A stretch of 64,000 bases of DNA from Perca fluviatilis (taxonomy: Eukaryota > Chordata > Actinopteri > Perciformes > Percidae), in NCBI RefSeq assembly GCF_010015445.1, contig NC_053128.1, positions 12,684,184 to 12,748,183 on the forward strand, read 5' to 3'. Every line of letters starts with the position of its first letter. Within the stretch, counting starts at the first letter, position 1. Below the pieces are notes generated by a model that saw only the letters and a program-made list of their open reading frames with translations, searched no databases and was not told where the DNA came from. Shown one piece after another: positions 9,808-21,794 of this stretch. Both the position numbers and the translations under genes were made by a program.

Positions 9808-10503
9808 TAGCCTGGGTAAACCCTGATGAACTTCCGGCAAATTTGAGATTTGCTCTGCAAGTCAGTCTGGCCAAGAGCCCATTCAAGCCCATTTCCAATG
9901 TCCCCAAAATCGAGGCACCAATCACAACCGCTGAGGCGGGCTTTACACCAATCACAACCGCTGGGCTTTACACCAATCACAACCGCTGAGGCGGGCTTTA
10001 CACCAATCACAACCGCTGAGGCGGGCTTTACACCAATCACAGCCGTTGAGGCGGGCTTTACACCAATCACAACCGTTGAGGCGGGCTTTACACCAATCAC
10101 AACCGCTGGGCTTTACACCAATCACAACCGCTGAGGCGGGCTTTACACCAATCACAACCGCTGAGGCGGGCTTTACACCAATCACAGCCGTTGAGGCGGG
10201 CTTTACACCAATCACAACCGTTGAGGCGGGCTTTACACCAATCACAACCATTGAGGCGGGCTTTACGCGACGACGATAGCGCATCGACGGCGAGCAGCTT
10301 TTTGTTTACATTCAACATGACGGCTACCGAAGCGCAGCGTCACCCGGATCGTTGGTCTGATTGGTTGAAGGACTATCCAATTGCGCCCAGAGGCATTTGA
10401 GCGGCGTCCGTTGGTGACGCCCCTTTGGAAATGGGCTGTCAATGGACCTTCCCCAGACCCACTCTCAGTTACAACTGAGAAGAGTCTGGTGTCAACCAGG
10501 CTA
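9808..10503. mobile_element. MITE with TAGCCTGG/CCAGGCTA ends, expanded internally
   Basis: It begins tagcctgggtaaaccc and ends gtcaaccaggcta. The 9-mer acagtatat flanks it on both sides (9799-9807, 10504-10512), a perfect target duplication. Same family as 3095-3522: they share the terminal sequence and the ccggatcgttggtctgattg block. The interior is enlarged by the tandem array 9916-10265. Superfamily not assigned. Confidence 0.85.
9916..10265 (+). repeat. 12-copy 30-bp tandem array of CCAAT-box units
   Basis: The unit reads caccaatcacaaccgctgag then gcgggcttta. Units start at 9916, 9946, 9971, 10001, 10031, 10061, 10091, 10116, 10146, 10176, 10206 and 10236. Those starting at 9946 and 10091 are 25 bp long (missing gaggc). 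Bases 9946-10090 and 10091-10235 are identical, so a 145-bp block of five units was duplicated. Every unit carries ACCAATCA, the CCAAT core bound by NF-Y, and most carry GAGGCGGGC, a GC-box-like block. The GFTPITT-type ORFs in this stretch only reflect the repeat. Confidence 0.95.
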
Positions 10504-10545
10504 ACAGTATATATGTATATATAACAAAACTTGATGCATTTTGAT

Positions 10546-10768
10546 ATACTTTTTTTTTACTAAATTGTCTCAATATATACAGCATATATGATGTAGTTAG
10601 TCCGTGCCTTGCTCTACATAAATTGATATTGTAGTTCTTTCACTCTCTTGTACTCTCCCTATAAAGGCATACTTTCTCTTCTTCTGTCCCACTATTCTAA
10701 ACCTGTCACACAAAAATTCTGGATCTTGCAAAAGAGGATCTTTTGTCACAGGAAAGCGAGCACGGAGG

Positions 10769-10800
<32 letters not shown>

Positions 10801-13184
10801 TGTGATGAGGGACAATGACATCCAGTGGCCCGGTTGCTAGGCTGCAGACGCTGTAGTAATTGCTATTTGGTTGTGTTCGTAGCCTCCCTGTTGCTCTGTG
10901 TGTGTTAGTCCGTATGCGTCCCTATGTGTGTGCAGACATTCATGTCTTTCGGTGCTTGTGTGTGTATGTAGTTGATGCTCTTGCTATGACAACAAGGATG
11001 AATGCCTTTTCTTCCAATTTCTCCATTCACTCTATTTTTTTTTTTCCTTTCTTTTTAATACAAAATCTTCAGCTGATGATGTTCAAACGGTCTGGAGCGT
11101 CGTTGGCCTTGACAAGAACACTAAATAACTAAAACCTTCCTGGGTCATTTAGTTTTTACTTTCATGCGAACAATTTGACAAACCAAACCAAACTTTGCTG
11201 AACACAGTTAAGTGTCAGAATAACAAAGCGAGGGACTGACACTAGCGAACAAATCCATCCACCTATCGGTCTGTCTGTCTATCATGCACATCTCATTTGG
11301 TTTAACGATCACGTTTTTCATATTAGATATCCTAGTGGGAAGATCTGGATCCTCTTGGAGTCTGTGGCGCTCTGAATGGCGTAACCCGTTTAGGCAGATG
11401 GCTTTGGTCTCTGCTCGACTCGGCCTGCCAATGGGGGCTCGCTGCATTTTAGATTACCTTAGTCATGTGTCATGGGAGAAGGAGCAATGTAAATAAAACT
11501 GTAGGACAAAGTCAAAGAGAGACAGAGACAGAGACACTGTGGTGCCTTTTTGTCCAGACCAGCTGCCGTGGCTAACGGTAATGTAATTGTGGTGTAATAT
11601 TTGTACCCGGTGCTCTGAAGCTATCCCGAAGCATAAAAGAACATGTGTGTGTGTAACTGCGTGAGATTAGTGTGTGTGCGCGCTGTAATTTTATGTAATT
11701 GATTTGAAAGTGCATACATTTGCCTGCACAGTATGTGCACTTGCACGTCTCATTAAAAGTTATGTGTATATCTGAGTGCCAAGTTATGAGTATATCTGAA
11801 GAGGGCCTTCAACCCATTGGCATACAGTTTTGTTTCCTTCGTAGTAGCTTAGCTTTGATTGCACATCATTTTATATACATTTGCCTAACATTCAGCAGGG
11901 GCCTCTTTGAAAACATTTGGATGTCTAGGTTTGTCTCGGAGACATAACAAGCTGTGCGCCCTCTGCGTGTGTTTGGCAGTGGGTGTGCCCTTTATTGCAA
12001 TGCTATTTGATTATGCAGAACTTCCGGTCGTGTTTACACAATTGCTGACGTTAACTTACTGACGCAGGGCATACGAATTGAAACTCAACACTTTTTGATA
12101 CTTTTCTTCACTACCTATCTTCTTCTCGCCCTCCCATCCACGCTCTGCTCTTCAACACGAGGGAGTGAACAGAGCGAGTGCACGCACACACACACGCACG
12201 CACGCACGCAAGCATGCACGCACGCACGCACACACACACACACACACACGCACACACACACACACATTGCACACAATGATTTCAGGAATGTCTCTGGGCC
12301 AATTGGAAACAGCCGTGTGTGAGAGATGAATGAATGAATGAAAGGAGGATGAATACCTTATGAGAGCATCAGGAGTTGATCAGTGAGAGAGAGAGGGACA
12401 GAGAGAAACACAAAAGAAAAGAAATGGAGCTGTGTAGGGGGTTTACAGTAAATACATACATTATCTGTTAAAAACAGCGTTATCATAACCAATAGAAGTG
12501 ATGGCAGAATCTTCTAAAGTAAGACCCGAGCTGTAATAAACGGGGATGATGCAGTGAAAAGGACTGCGGGGAGGTATGAAGGGAAGGAGTTGTTGAAAGG
12601 TTTGCATTGACCCGCACAGCTCTGGAGTTCTGACACAGGAAGACGGCCATTATACGTGGACACTTAGATCATCCCCTCCCCGGCCTGTCTCTCGCTACCT
12701 CTCATGCTCACTTAGCCACCTGACATCACAAATCCTTCTCAAAGCTCGGGGAATAATAACAGCTCCTGTTTCACAGGAAATAAAAAAAAAGGTCCCCCCC
12801 GAGGCGACTTCACACCTCTAAACCAGATCTCACCTCAAGCACTTGTTTTGACTTTTCAACTGCTTTCTTCCTCATTCGATGGAAAAGGTGGTATCAGATG
12901 ACCAGTTTTGATGAACACAGACTCATAGATTCACTGTGCGTGTATAAATCGGAGTTTTGACGTGATATAACACAACGGTGAAATGGAAAGTTTTTCATAC
13001 CAAAAGACTTCTTTAAGCATCCTTATTGTAAACTGTTCACTGTTTAAAATTGAATAAAAATCAAATAACATAGCTGTGAAGATCAAACTGCGGCATGGGA
13101 ATCTGAATGTTTGTTTTTTGAGAGAGACGGCCATTATCTCCTTGCTTGAGAGCTAATTATTTAACTGCCCACTGTTCACTTTCC

Positions 13185-13185
<1 letters not shown>
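10546..13185. other. intronic or flanking sequence with microsatellites, no gene seen
   Basis: Contains (CA)n at 10769-10796, a short gagaca run at 11517-11536, and a mixed CA/ACGC tract at 12181-12267. The rest is unique-looking sequence with no exon, RNA gene or transposon boundary I can support. Confidence 0.5.

Positions 13186-13230
<45 letters not shown>
13186..13230. repeat. (CT)n microsatellite
   Basis: An uninterrupted dinucleotide run of about 22 units. Confidence 0.97.
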
Positions 13231-13232
<2 letters not shown>

Positions 13233-13783
13233 GTTTCCCCTCTCAATCCCTGCCATTTTCAACTAATACCATTCATTTCTGGCTTTCATTACCTTTTTCT
13301 CTTCATCTAAACTGTTTAAAATTCATGCTAATGGCTGGTTCCCATTCTAAAGCAGGTGGGGAAGGGCTCCATATAGAACAAGGGAAAAACAAAAACCACA
13401 CCAAAAAGCCAAAACTAACTTCAGAAAAAGGAAATAAACGTGTGTTTACTGTACAGTCTACTTCTTATTTAATACTTGCTTAACTTGCCCCAGACCTCTG
13501 CACAAACTGGTAGCATTGAATCCAGAAGCTTAAAAGAGGCCAGGCATTCCTTTCATGGTACTTCACTCTTACCATATTTCATTATTATTTGTCTTGACTG
13601 CGCAGTGAAGATTGCCAGGAAAGTTGAGAAACAGCACAGTGCCACTTACTGTATGAGTGATTCATTCATTTAAAAGTAATCTTCTTAGTCGAATGGGGAA
13701 TTGAATTTTTCCAAGCTGTAGCCTCACATGCCTGCACCTTTGTTTTTTGTCACATGCATTACGGCAACAAAAAAAGATCTGGC
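13231..13783. other. unique sequence, nothing recognised
   Basis: No supported feature between the CT tract and the hAT element. Confidence 0.5.
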
Positions 13784-14117
13784 ATCAGCCATAGGGTTGG
13801 GTACCTTTCGCATCTGAACCAATACCACTATCGGTACCGGTACCTGGAATTCAGTTCCGGTACCCAATGGTACTGTTTTCGGTACTTTCCCTCTGTAATT
13901 ACAAAAAAATATATATTTCAGTTGTAAAAATAATTCCAAACCTATTTACTTAGAACATTATGTTATTTATTTAGAATATTTTACACTGACAGAAATTAAA
14001 CACAAACAAAAATAAAACCCTAAAAATCTAATAATTATTCTACTTTTATTCTCGTATTTTCATATTATTCTATTTTAGCCTGTTTTATTTTCATCATGAC
14101 TCTGCTCTTTAATGTTT

Positions 14118-14182
14118 CATGTGAAGCACTTTGAATTGCCTTGTTGCTGAAAGGTGCTGTAGAAATAAAGTTGCCTTGCCTT
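14118..14182 (+). repeat. LINE/SINE-type 3' tail fragment
   Basis: The motif gaagcactttgaattgcctt, followed by gctgtagaaataaagttgcc, is a common 3' end of fish retroposons (from memory). A related fragment lies near 22930-22965. Only the tail is recognisable. Confidence 0.5.
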
Positions 14183-14289
14183 GCAACCTCAGCCTGTCAG
14201 TCAGTCCCCAGGGCACCGAAACCACCGTTGTGCCTGCTCAACACATTCTCACACCCAACTCGTAAAATAAGGACGTTCGGTCAGGAGCC

Positions 14290-14765
14290 TTTCTCGTTCT
14301 TATTTGTTAAAAGTCTCCTTTAGCGTCTCATGTAAACGTGCTTGGTCGCCACTATTGCCGTCCCTTTTTCGTTCCTTTTGACGCGCTTGGTCGGGACGGG
14401 TGAACGGAATCGCGGAGGTTGGGTTTAGGAGAAAAACAACGGGGAAAGGACGCCTCAAAAGCCGGGAAACACACGCCGGAGACGGGGAAACAAAACGCCA
14501 CACGCGGGGCGCGAACCCGAGTCTCCTGAGTGAAAGTCCAGTGTTTCACCCATCCGCCACCCCAACCACCGTCCTTACGCAGCAATTTCCCCTTACATAC
14601 CACTCGCTAAATCTCATCCGACTGCGGCTCTCCCCAGTACGTTACACAAATACGCCGAAGGGTGCCTTTTTCGTCGCATCAGACGCTGAAGGACACTGCC
14701 CAAACGTACTTATTTTACGAGTTCGGAATGAGAACGGGTTGGCCTGCTCGTGTCAGAGGAAGTGG
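14290..14765 (-). repeat. dispersed repeat with tRNA-like segment, nested in the hAT element
   Basis: Read on the minus strand, 14568-14504 resembles a tRNA body: ggcggatgggtgaaacact, an actttcac loop region, and gactcgggttcgcgcccc, close to a B box. Similar blocks lie at 1876-1928 and 44622-44688. This suggests a tRNA-derived retroposon or a repeat that captured one. Confidence 0.5.
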
Positions 14766-15101
14766 AAAACAACAGCACCGCGACCGCTTTCGGCTCGCCA
14801 TTAATATCATATCACGGTGAAAGGTGCCTCCGTGAAGTTTTGTAAAACTGTAACCACACTTGAAACCACTTTATGACGTAGTTTGCTCCGTCCGCACCTC
14901 TGCACACAGGGGTGTGTGTGTGTGTCGGACCTCCGCTCAGCTCTGTCAACATGCAGAGAGGACAGATACGCTTGCGCTTACTCTCAGGTACCGAAATTTG
15001 GCACCGTTTGACTTTACGTGAACCAAATACTCAGTAATACCGACGTGATTCGGTCGGTACCGGTAAAAGTAGCGGGTTCGGTACCCAACCCTAATCAGCC
15101 A

Positions 15102-15573
15102 TCACAAGGACAAACGAAAAAAAACAAAAACCATCTGAGAGGTTCGAGATTTCTGTTATTCAGACACATAACTGACTGTACCTTAAGGTATCCAGTGGTG
15201 TTGAACTCCCTCAGAACCGGGCCTTAAGGCTTAATTGCCTTTGTCAGGGGCAGTGCAGCAGGTCAACCACTTTGGCTGACAGGGGACAGAGTCTAGCACC
15301 ATGTCACACCGTAGGTAACACAGGATGACACTCGGAAACCTAACGCATCAATAGTCATCATCTTTCACTATTCCAAGTGGAAGATGGAGGGCAGACCAAT
15401 TATTTCCCTTTGCTCTTTTCCTTGCAAATTCTCGGGCCAATCTCTTTTTGTGTCAGGTGTGGGTCAAACCCTCAACACTTTCTACGTCGCCCTTTATTGT
15501 ATTTGGCAGAAAAAGAAAAAAAAAACCATAAAGTCTAAGTGGATTCTTCTTTCTGCCTCAGTACCATCTCGAT
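15102..15573. other. unique sequence, nothing recognised
   Basis: Short A runs only; no supported feature. Confidence 0.45.
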
Positions 15574-15885
15574 TAGGGATGCTCGATTATGGAGAAAAAA
15601 AAAAGTGAATCACGATAATTTTGGTCAATAATGAAATCATGGTTATTGAACCATGAGCTTTTGGAAAGATGTTGCAATTATTGAACAAACAGTGAAAACA
15701 CCTTCTGACATTTCCCTTAACACTTTTTGCCGTTTGAATTTTTTTTCTTCCATTCAGAACACTTGACAAAAGAAGAGATTACTTGCTGCAAAAGAATCAT
15801 TTTTCTCGATTACTCTGTTTTTGTGATTGTTAGGAGCCAAAAATCGTCACCGCTATTAAAATTCTAATTGAATTGCGCGGCCCTA
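15574..15885. mobile_element. degraded hAT-like element
   Basis: The ends tagggatgctcgattat and aattgcgcggcccta are imperfect inverted copies. The flanking 8-mers atctcgat and accttgaa match at only 5 of 8 positions, so the target duplication is doubtful. Internal sequence is AT-rich with a central tcgattactctg block typical of fish hAT MITEs. Confidence 0.45.
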
Positions 15886-16702
15886 ACCTTGAACACAACA
15901 TCAGCCACACTTGACTACTGAAACAAAGTGAGGGTAAAGTACATCACACTGATGTTAGACAAGACACTTGGAGGAAGATGTAGTCGAAGGGGCGGATTAA
16001 GGAGGTAAAGCTACTGAGGTCGACATAATGCTTTCACGGTAACGTAACTAGAAATTGCCATTTCATCCCAGGAACTCCAGTCAGTACTACTAAGCAGTAG
16101 GTTGCGTTTTACGGTGCGAAATTGAAATTTGAGTGCGTTAAAGCTGTTGAAGCGACGTGTCTCTAGTCTCACCATTAAGAGGTAAAGCTCTGTCACCTTG
16201 GCAATAACAGCCCCGAGGCTCTGTCCCCGCCGCGACAATTACCTCTTAGCTGCGGCGTCCGTGATGGTGAAATGAGTGACAAGCTGGGATTGACCAATCA
16301 GAGGTGTCAGCCTGCCACATGCACAGCTAACTGCCGTCGCTCACAGAGAGCGAGACGAGACAGGCAGGTACCACCCGAATCCCCGGCGTCTGAATCCAAA
16401 CAGCTGAGTCCTTTAAATTGAGCTGTCAGATTCAAAGCTAGACGGACAGACAGACACACAGACAGGAAGACAGGCAGACAGAGAGACATCAAAAGTGTCT
16501 GCCCTGTAAAGCTCGAGGCCATTATTGTGAATTCAGCCAGCTGCTTCACGCAGCAGCCCTCTGTGCTGTCTTTTTACATACTCCGTGTTCCCTTTACAGA
16601 GTTATGAAAGGTGTCACATTTCTGTGGAGGCACAAAGGCTCGTTCTGCACACCCTGTCTGAAACCTTCAGATACACATATCTACTGATACTGTAGAGAGA
16701 GG

Positions 16703-16738
<36 letters not shown>

Positions 16739-17795
16739 TGACTGCTTGAAAGCAAAAGAGCAGGGTTGAGCACACATAGAGTACACAACCAACAAAACTA
16801 AACAACAAAAAGAGAAACGGTATTTTGTGCCATTCCGTACACCTTGGGGTTATTCTGACAGTTATTCTTGGTAATACTGTAATGTTATTTTAATGGGATG
16901 TTTGTATGAGACTTTAAGCTCCATCAGGTCCTCCACACACCAGCTGTGCACAGGCCCCCCCCTCTCAACTCTTTGCCACATCAGAAAGAGAGAGTTCAAC
17001 TGACAGCGAAAAGTAACTCCCACTTCAGCAGCATCCACAAGAAATGGCTGTAACACCAGAGCTGTTTACATTATGTACTGTATGTGTCAGTCAGTTAGTT
17101 AGCCAATGGTTCTGTAGGTGTGGCAATTACTTATATCTGTGTTGGGGGCTTTGAGACAGTAGGGCTGAGTACCAATTCAAATTCATTTTAGATTTGGCAT
17201 GCTGGTTCGTTTGGACAGACTCAACCTGGATCTGCAGGGAGCTTTTGGCTGGTTCAAAGAGTATTGCATCTGTCAAACAGGCATTTTCCTAGATAGGGTG
17301 AGGCAATCATTTGACATGTTATAATTGATCAACTTTTGTCCATGCCCTAAAAAGACGTTTTCTGATCTGTGGCCCCCAATCACACAGGAATAACATCAGT
17401 CGTCTCAGCCTTCCGAAACTGATACAAATTAGAGGTGTCCTGTATATGTACGGACTGATCTTTATAAACTTTTCTAAGTGAACCGACTATACCAAATCCC
17501 CATTTTCACTGACAGATTCAATCATTTTTAGCAGAGACCCCCCTCACCAGTGACAGTTAGCATGCACCGTTGTCAGCTCAGCTGTGATTCACAGCATGAT
17601 GGTGACAAAAATCAACACTCACACACTAAAAAAAAGCACATTTAACAGTTGGTTTGCAACAGGAAAACAACAGGAGTCTGCCGTGGTCAAGTTTGCTGTT
17701 GACCCATCCATCCGCCCCGACCTCCTCTTCAGAACAACGTCCCCTCACTGCCTTCTTTGATCCCATCATAATTACAGCCCCTAGAGGGCTTTGCC
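15886..17795. other. intronic or flanking sequence; possible conserved block near 16.2-16.3 kb
   Basis: Contains (CA)n at 16708-16736. Bases 16190-16330 are GC-balanced, free of simple repeat, and contain gaccaatcagagg. This texture is sometimes seen in conserved non-coding elements, but I cannot test it. No exon recognised. Confidence 0.4.
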
Positions 17796-17797
17796 AC

Positions 17798-18235
17798 TTG
17801 AACATTGGTCTCGCTTTGCCAGAGGTTCTGGCTAGTCCACACAGCATTCCGCGCTGGGAGGAAAAACGTGCTCTGGTTTATTGGCATTTCTTTAAACCAA
17901 TCACAATAGTCATGAGCGGGCGCTAATCGTCGGGCAGAGACACGGTTGCCGCTGCAAAATAGCTTCAGGAAGGAACTTGTTTTGGCGGAACATGTGTACG
18001 TTCAAAAGTTGTTTTAGTCGTGTAACAGAAAACTCAGATTGGACAGATAGCTGTCTGGATTTACCCTGCAGAGATCTGAGGAGCAGTTAACCACAGTCCT
18101 CAGAAATCCACCGGAGTTTAGAACGCCAACACGAAGAAAGAGGAAGGTAGCGGATAGCCGGCCGAAAAGAGTGACATCCGGCTGAATTTCCTGCGGCACC
18201 TGAACAATCCCGGAAGTGGAACGTCGTGGATATAG
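17798..18235 (+). repeat. dispersed repeat family A, copy 1 (plus orientation)
   Basis: Runs from ggtctcgctttgccaga to cgtggatatagactac. It aligns along its whole length with the copy at 40003-40467 and, inverted, with the partial copy at 36200-36350. Shared landmarks are aacgtgctctggttta, cagaaaactcagattggaca, ctgtctggatttaccctgca and gaggagcagttaacc. No long terminal inverted repeat; class not assigned. Confidence 0.8.
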
Positions 18236-19691
18236 ACTACTTGAATAAATATGTGTGTCCTTATGGGCCACTTGGTGAAATGACTGCTGCTTCCGTTCTT
18301 CTTGGGAGGACAGTCTCCACGGTGATACTATTATTGTATATATGTATAACTGTAAAAGATTCTGCTGTCCATATTAATGATTTCAAGAACTGTGTGATAA
18401 AGAAACTAACAACTAAAGAAAGTGAGTAATTGGAGGTTGTGCTTTATGCATCTTAAGGGTTGTGTTGAATGTGGGGCATAACAGTGGAACAGCTTTGCAT
18501 ACATATGCTTTTATGTACCAACAACTAAGAAATATATAATTTACAAGAAAGAATATCACTGTGACGTGTAAGTGTTGATGCTGATGCTGAAACTGGATGT
18601 GAACTTGTCCCTCGACAGTCGTTCAATTCCCCTCGGCTTAGAGTAGAATGACCTGTTCACTGTGCATCGCAGATGAGATTTACTGCTTGTCAACAAAGGG
18701 CACGCTTGACAGCAAGGAAATGACAGCGTGAAGAATAAAGGACGCCCCTCCCATTGAATATGTTGCAACACGTCCTTCTGTGAAGATTCCAAAGCAGATA
18801 GCGCCAATCATAAAATTCAATTCCCTCGTCCTTGAGAGAAAATGTCCCTAACTTTCCAGTCCTGGGGGCAAAAACGGGCAGAGCTATATTGAGGCAATAA
18901 AGCAAGTAGGAGTCAGTCTGCATAGTTAAACAGTGATCTCATTCCCTCTGCAGCATTTTGGCACAAGCTGAACCACAACAGGATGCTCTTATCACACCTA
19001 TCCTCATTCCTCTGAGTCCTTTTTGCAGCAAAGAGAAGCAAACGCACAAGCTGATGCCTCAGTTTTGAGATTGTTTTCCCCCTTCTTTTATTTCTCCACC
19101 TTGTGAAGTATTTGGTGATAGAACACATTATTTCCCACTTCTTCCCTAAAGGATTTGTTATACCATGAAGTCAACTTTATTGAATCCCTAAGACAGTTGT
19201 CCTTATCTTGCTCGTCACCCTTCAAAGTGAATTTTACACAAGGCCCCTTGTCGCAGGTTTGCAGTTCAACCAACGTTTACTGTATTTTGCAATAAATAAG
19301 GAAATACCGTGTTGCTGAAGTATGCAATTTTAACTTCTTTTCTATCTTATAATCATCTTGTGACCCCTGAGATGTAGTTTTTGCCAGTCTCTGTCTGCTT
19401 CTATACATAATAGAAAAAAATCATTAATTTAGATCCATGTTTTGCATTCAGTTGATTCCTTTTGATAAGAAACGGCAAAACATTTTCAGTTGTACTATGG
19501 GCATAAAGAGGCTGTAGAATGTAGCTGGAGCTCATCATTAGATACCAGACCCTGGTTCAAAAATCACTGTTAGCAGCACCGAGTTAGTTTTCAAAGCACC
19601 AAATGCTGGGTACATCACATGAAGATCAATAGTTTCACAGTCAGAGAGAAAGGCTGGAGGCAGGGGAGAGTAACCCGTGCGTCTTCTCATG
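18236..19691. other. unique sequence, nothing recognised
   Basis: No exon, RNA gene or repeat boundary supported. The minus-strand ORFs between 18556 and 19273 overlap each other in different frames and look random. Confidence 0.45.
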
Positions 19692-19699
19692 CCTCCAAT

Positions 19700-20188
19700 T
19701 AGGGTTGGGTGATTTGATGAATATATCAGCGATTGGCTGGGTACATCGCCGTATTTTTTATTTTTTTTTATTTTATTAAGGAAATTTCAATGGTCTGCCT
19801 CTGAAGACTGAGTGGCTGGTAGATTTGCTTCACCCACCAGGCCAAAAAAACAATGGTAATCTATTGAGTGGCTGGTAAAATTTGAACATTCACTAGCCAT
19901 TTGGCGGGTAAACAGAAAAGTTAATTTTGAGCCATGATAATAAGGCTAGGCTTAGTTTGGCAAAAAAGAGAAACTCGAATTCAGAAGGCGAACACTTCCA
20001 TTCTTGACTTGACTAATGGCCTCTCTTCCATTGTGAGTTTATTTTATTTAGACTTAAAAAAAAGCTAAGCGAGATTGTGAACGTGGTGTAACGTAGCAAA
20101 CTCGCCGCTCGAACGCATCCCCCAGCTGAATATCCGGGCCACTGAAGGCAACGGCCAGTTGGAAAGTTTTACCATACGGCCAACCCTA
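19700..20188. mobile_element. degraded hAT-like element
   Basis: Begins tagggttgggtgattt and ends acggccaacccta, short inverted ends. The flanking 8-mers cctccaat (19692-19699) and ccttcgat (20189-20196) match at 6 of 8. Inside, a gagtggctggta block occurs twice (near 19809 and 19866). No coding capacity. Confidence 0.6.
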
Positions 20189-20196
20189 CCTTCGAT

Positions 20197-20505
20197 CTCT
20201 TTATGTGTCCACTTTCTGTCCCGTTTTTGCTTACTTTTGTCTTCCTAATCATACTTTTTCACTGCTTCCCCCCTCTCTCTCTCTCTTAAACTTCCTCCCC
20301 ATCTCCTTTTATCTGTGGTGAGTTCAAATCATGAGTACAACCGAGTGAGGGTAGGTCAGAGATTAAAAGCAAAGAACAGAGCTAAAAAAGAAAGTGAGTG
20401 GGCAAGAGAAAAAAAAAGAGGATAAATGACAGTCATTGTTCCTTCCTCTTGCTGTCAGTTCTCAGTAATGCTAATCATTAGGTTAATCTGACAGGATGGT
20501 ACACA

Positions 20506-20544
<39 letters not shown>

Positions 20545-20654
20545 CTAGCCCTTGCCCCCCCGTGTTGCATTCCAGTGCCCAGTGTCAATGAGAAGGAACC
20601 GCCACATTACATGGGTGTTTGTTCTCTTTGTACGCTCGCCTGCAATGCTATTAG

Positions 20655-20703
<49 letters not shown>

Positions 20704-21540
20704 TGTGTGTGTGTGTGTGTGTGTGTGAGCACATTTGGACCAAGTAGTCTTTTGTTTTTTTAACGGAAGACTAAGATCGACTTAAAATGAAAGCAAACGA
20801 ATGACGAAGTCATACTGAATGATGGTGTTGAAACAGACTTTTGAAACAGAATTGTTGTGGAATATTCTAATAATTGTAAATGTTTGACAAGTTTACTGAC
20901 ACCATGCACTTCTGTTGCCATGCAGAGGCAGCAGCTGCATTTACTTCCATCATGAGAATTTGATTAAAAGCAGACTGAAATGAAAAAAAAAATGTTGCTT
21001 CACTTCTGGCTTTGTTTTAATGACAGGTTCTTAGATTTAAAACACATTTTTCATTCTGAGATGTATTGTCATACTTTGTTATACCAATTCTGTGCCATAT
21101 GAGTTTTCTTCTTTACAGTTGTGGTTTGTAAACATAAAATGGGACCTTTATTTTGAATTTTATTGGGTTATGATCCATCCTCCTTTTTCCTGGAATATCA
21201 GTAGATTTTACTCCTGGCCTTGAAGGGGCGCTCTTGGTTCACGGTTTAGCTTTCAAGAAATTAAGGAGGAACTTAGATAATTTTCTGTGGCGATATATAA
21301 ACGTGGGGTATTGTATTAACCGAACATGTGTTCTTCAAGATTTATTCTACATTTAGCAACAGTGAAAGTTCATACAACCTAGCCTTCTTAAATCTCAACG
21401 TCCTCTTTTCTACAGAGAGTAAACTGAAAAAAAAAAAAGTTCTTCAGAGTCTCCAAAGTACCGAATGATTCCTACTTTTAGTGAAAGTTGAGGAGGCCAC
21501 ACAATCTTGGGCTTAAGTGGGATGCAGTACCGTTAAATAA
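20197..21540. other. flanking sequence with microsatellites
   Basis: Contains (CA)n at 20504-20542 and a compound (GA)n-(GT)n tract at 20658-20727. The rest, 20728-21540, shows no supported feature. Confidence 0.5.
20658..20727. repeat. compound (GA)n(GT)n microsatellite
   Basis: About 21 GA units run directly into about 13 GT units. Confidence 0.97.
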
Positions 21541-21748
21541 GTGTGTATGTGTGTGTGTGTCCTGAGGGAAAGGAGGGATCTTGGTTTAGAATAGGCAACA
21601 GTGGAATGTAATTGAGCTGAAAATTGAAAAGCGGAGCCGTAGCAAAGCCAAGCTGGTGTGCGCGTACGTGTGTGTACGTAAGAGTGTGTCTTGTGCAGGT
21701 ATGCTTTGGAAAGTATGTCTGTGTGTGTGTTATTGTGCACATTATTTT

Positions 21749-21749
21749 G

Positions 21750-21794
<45 letters not shown>

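Larger units (their letters stand above)
9715..10545. repeat. AT-rich palindromic sequence hosting a MITE
   Basis: On the left, two tandem copies of an aaaatgcatcaagtt..tatatatacat block (9722-9752 and about 9760-9790). On the right, an inverted copy (atgtatatataacaaaactt, 10512-10531, continuing gatgcatttt). The MITE 9808-10503 sits between them, so it inserted into an existing palindrome or the tip of an AT-rich foldback sequence. Confidence 0.6.
13792..15093. mobile_element. hAT non-autonomous element with perfect 8-bp target duplication
   Basis: The ends tagggttgggtacc and ggtacccaaccctа-type sequence (15080-15093) are inverted copies, followed inward by repeated ggtaccg blocks. The 8-mer ATCAGCCA lies immediately outside both ends (13784-13791, 15094-15101), the hAT signature. 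No transposase is encoded. The interior holds a LINE/SINE-type tail near 14118-14182 and a tRNA-like repeat (14290-14765), so it grew by later insertions. The 134-residue ORF at 14400-14804 lies over the nested repeat and is not a gene. Confidence 0.9.

Noticed and set aside
9916..10265. CRISPR-like array of 30-bp direct repeats
   Set aside because: The units are directly adjacent without spacers, and the context is vertebrate transposon DNA; it is a minisatellite.
9807..10318. Repetitive ORFs on both strands in the CCAAT array
   Set aside because: A 30-bp period with no stop keeps several frames open on both strands; this is not evidence of coding.
14400..14804. 134-residue ORF
   Set aside because: It lies across a dispersed repeat with a tRNA-like segment inside a hAT element; no domain is recognisable.
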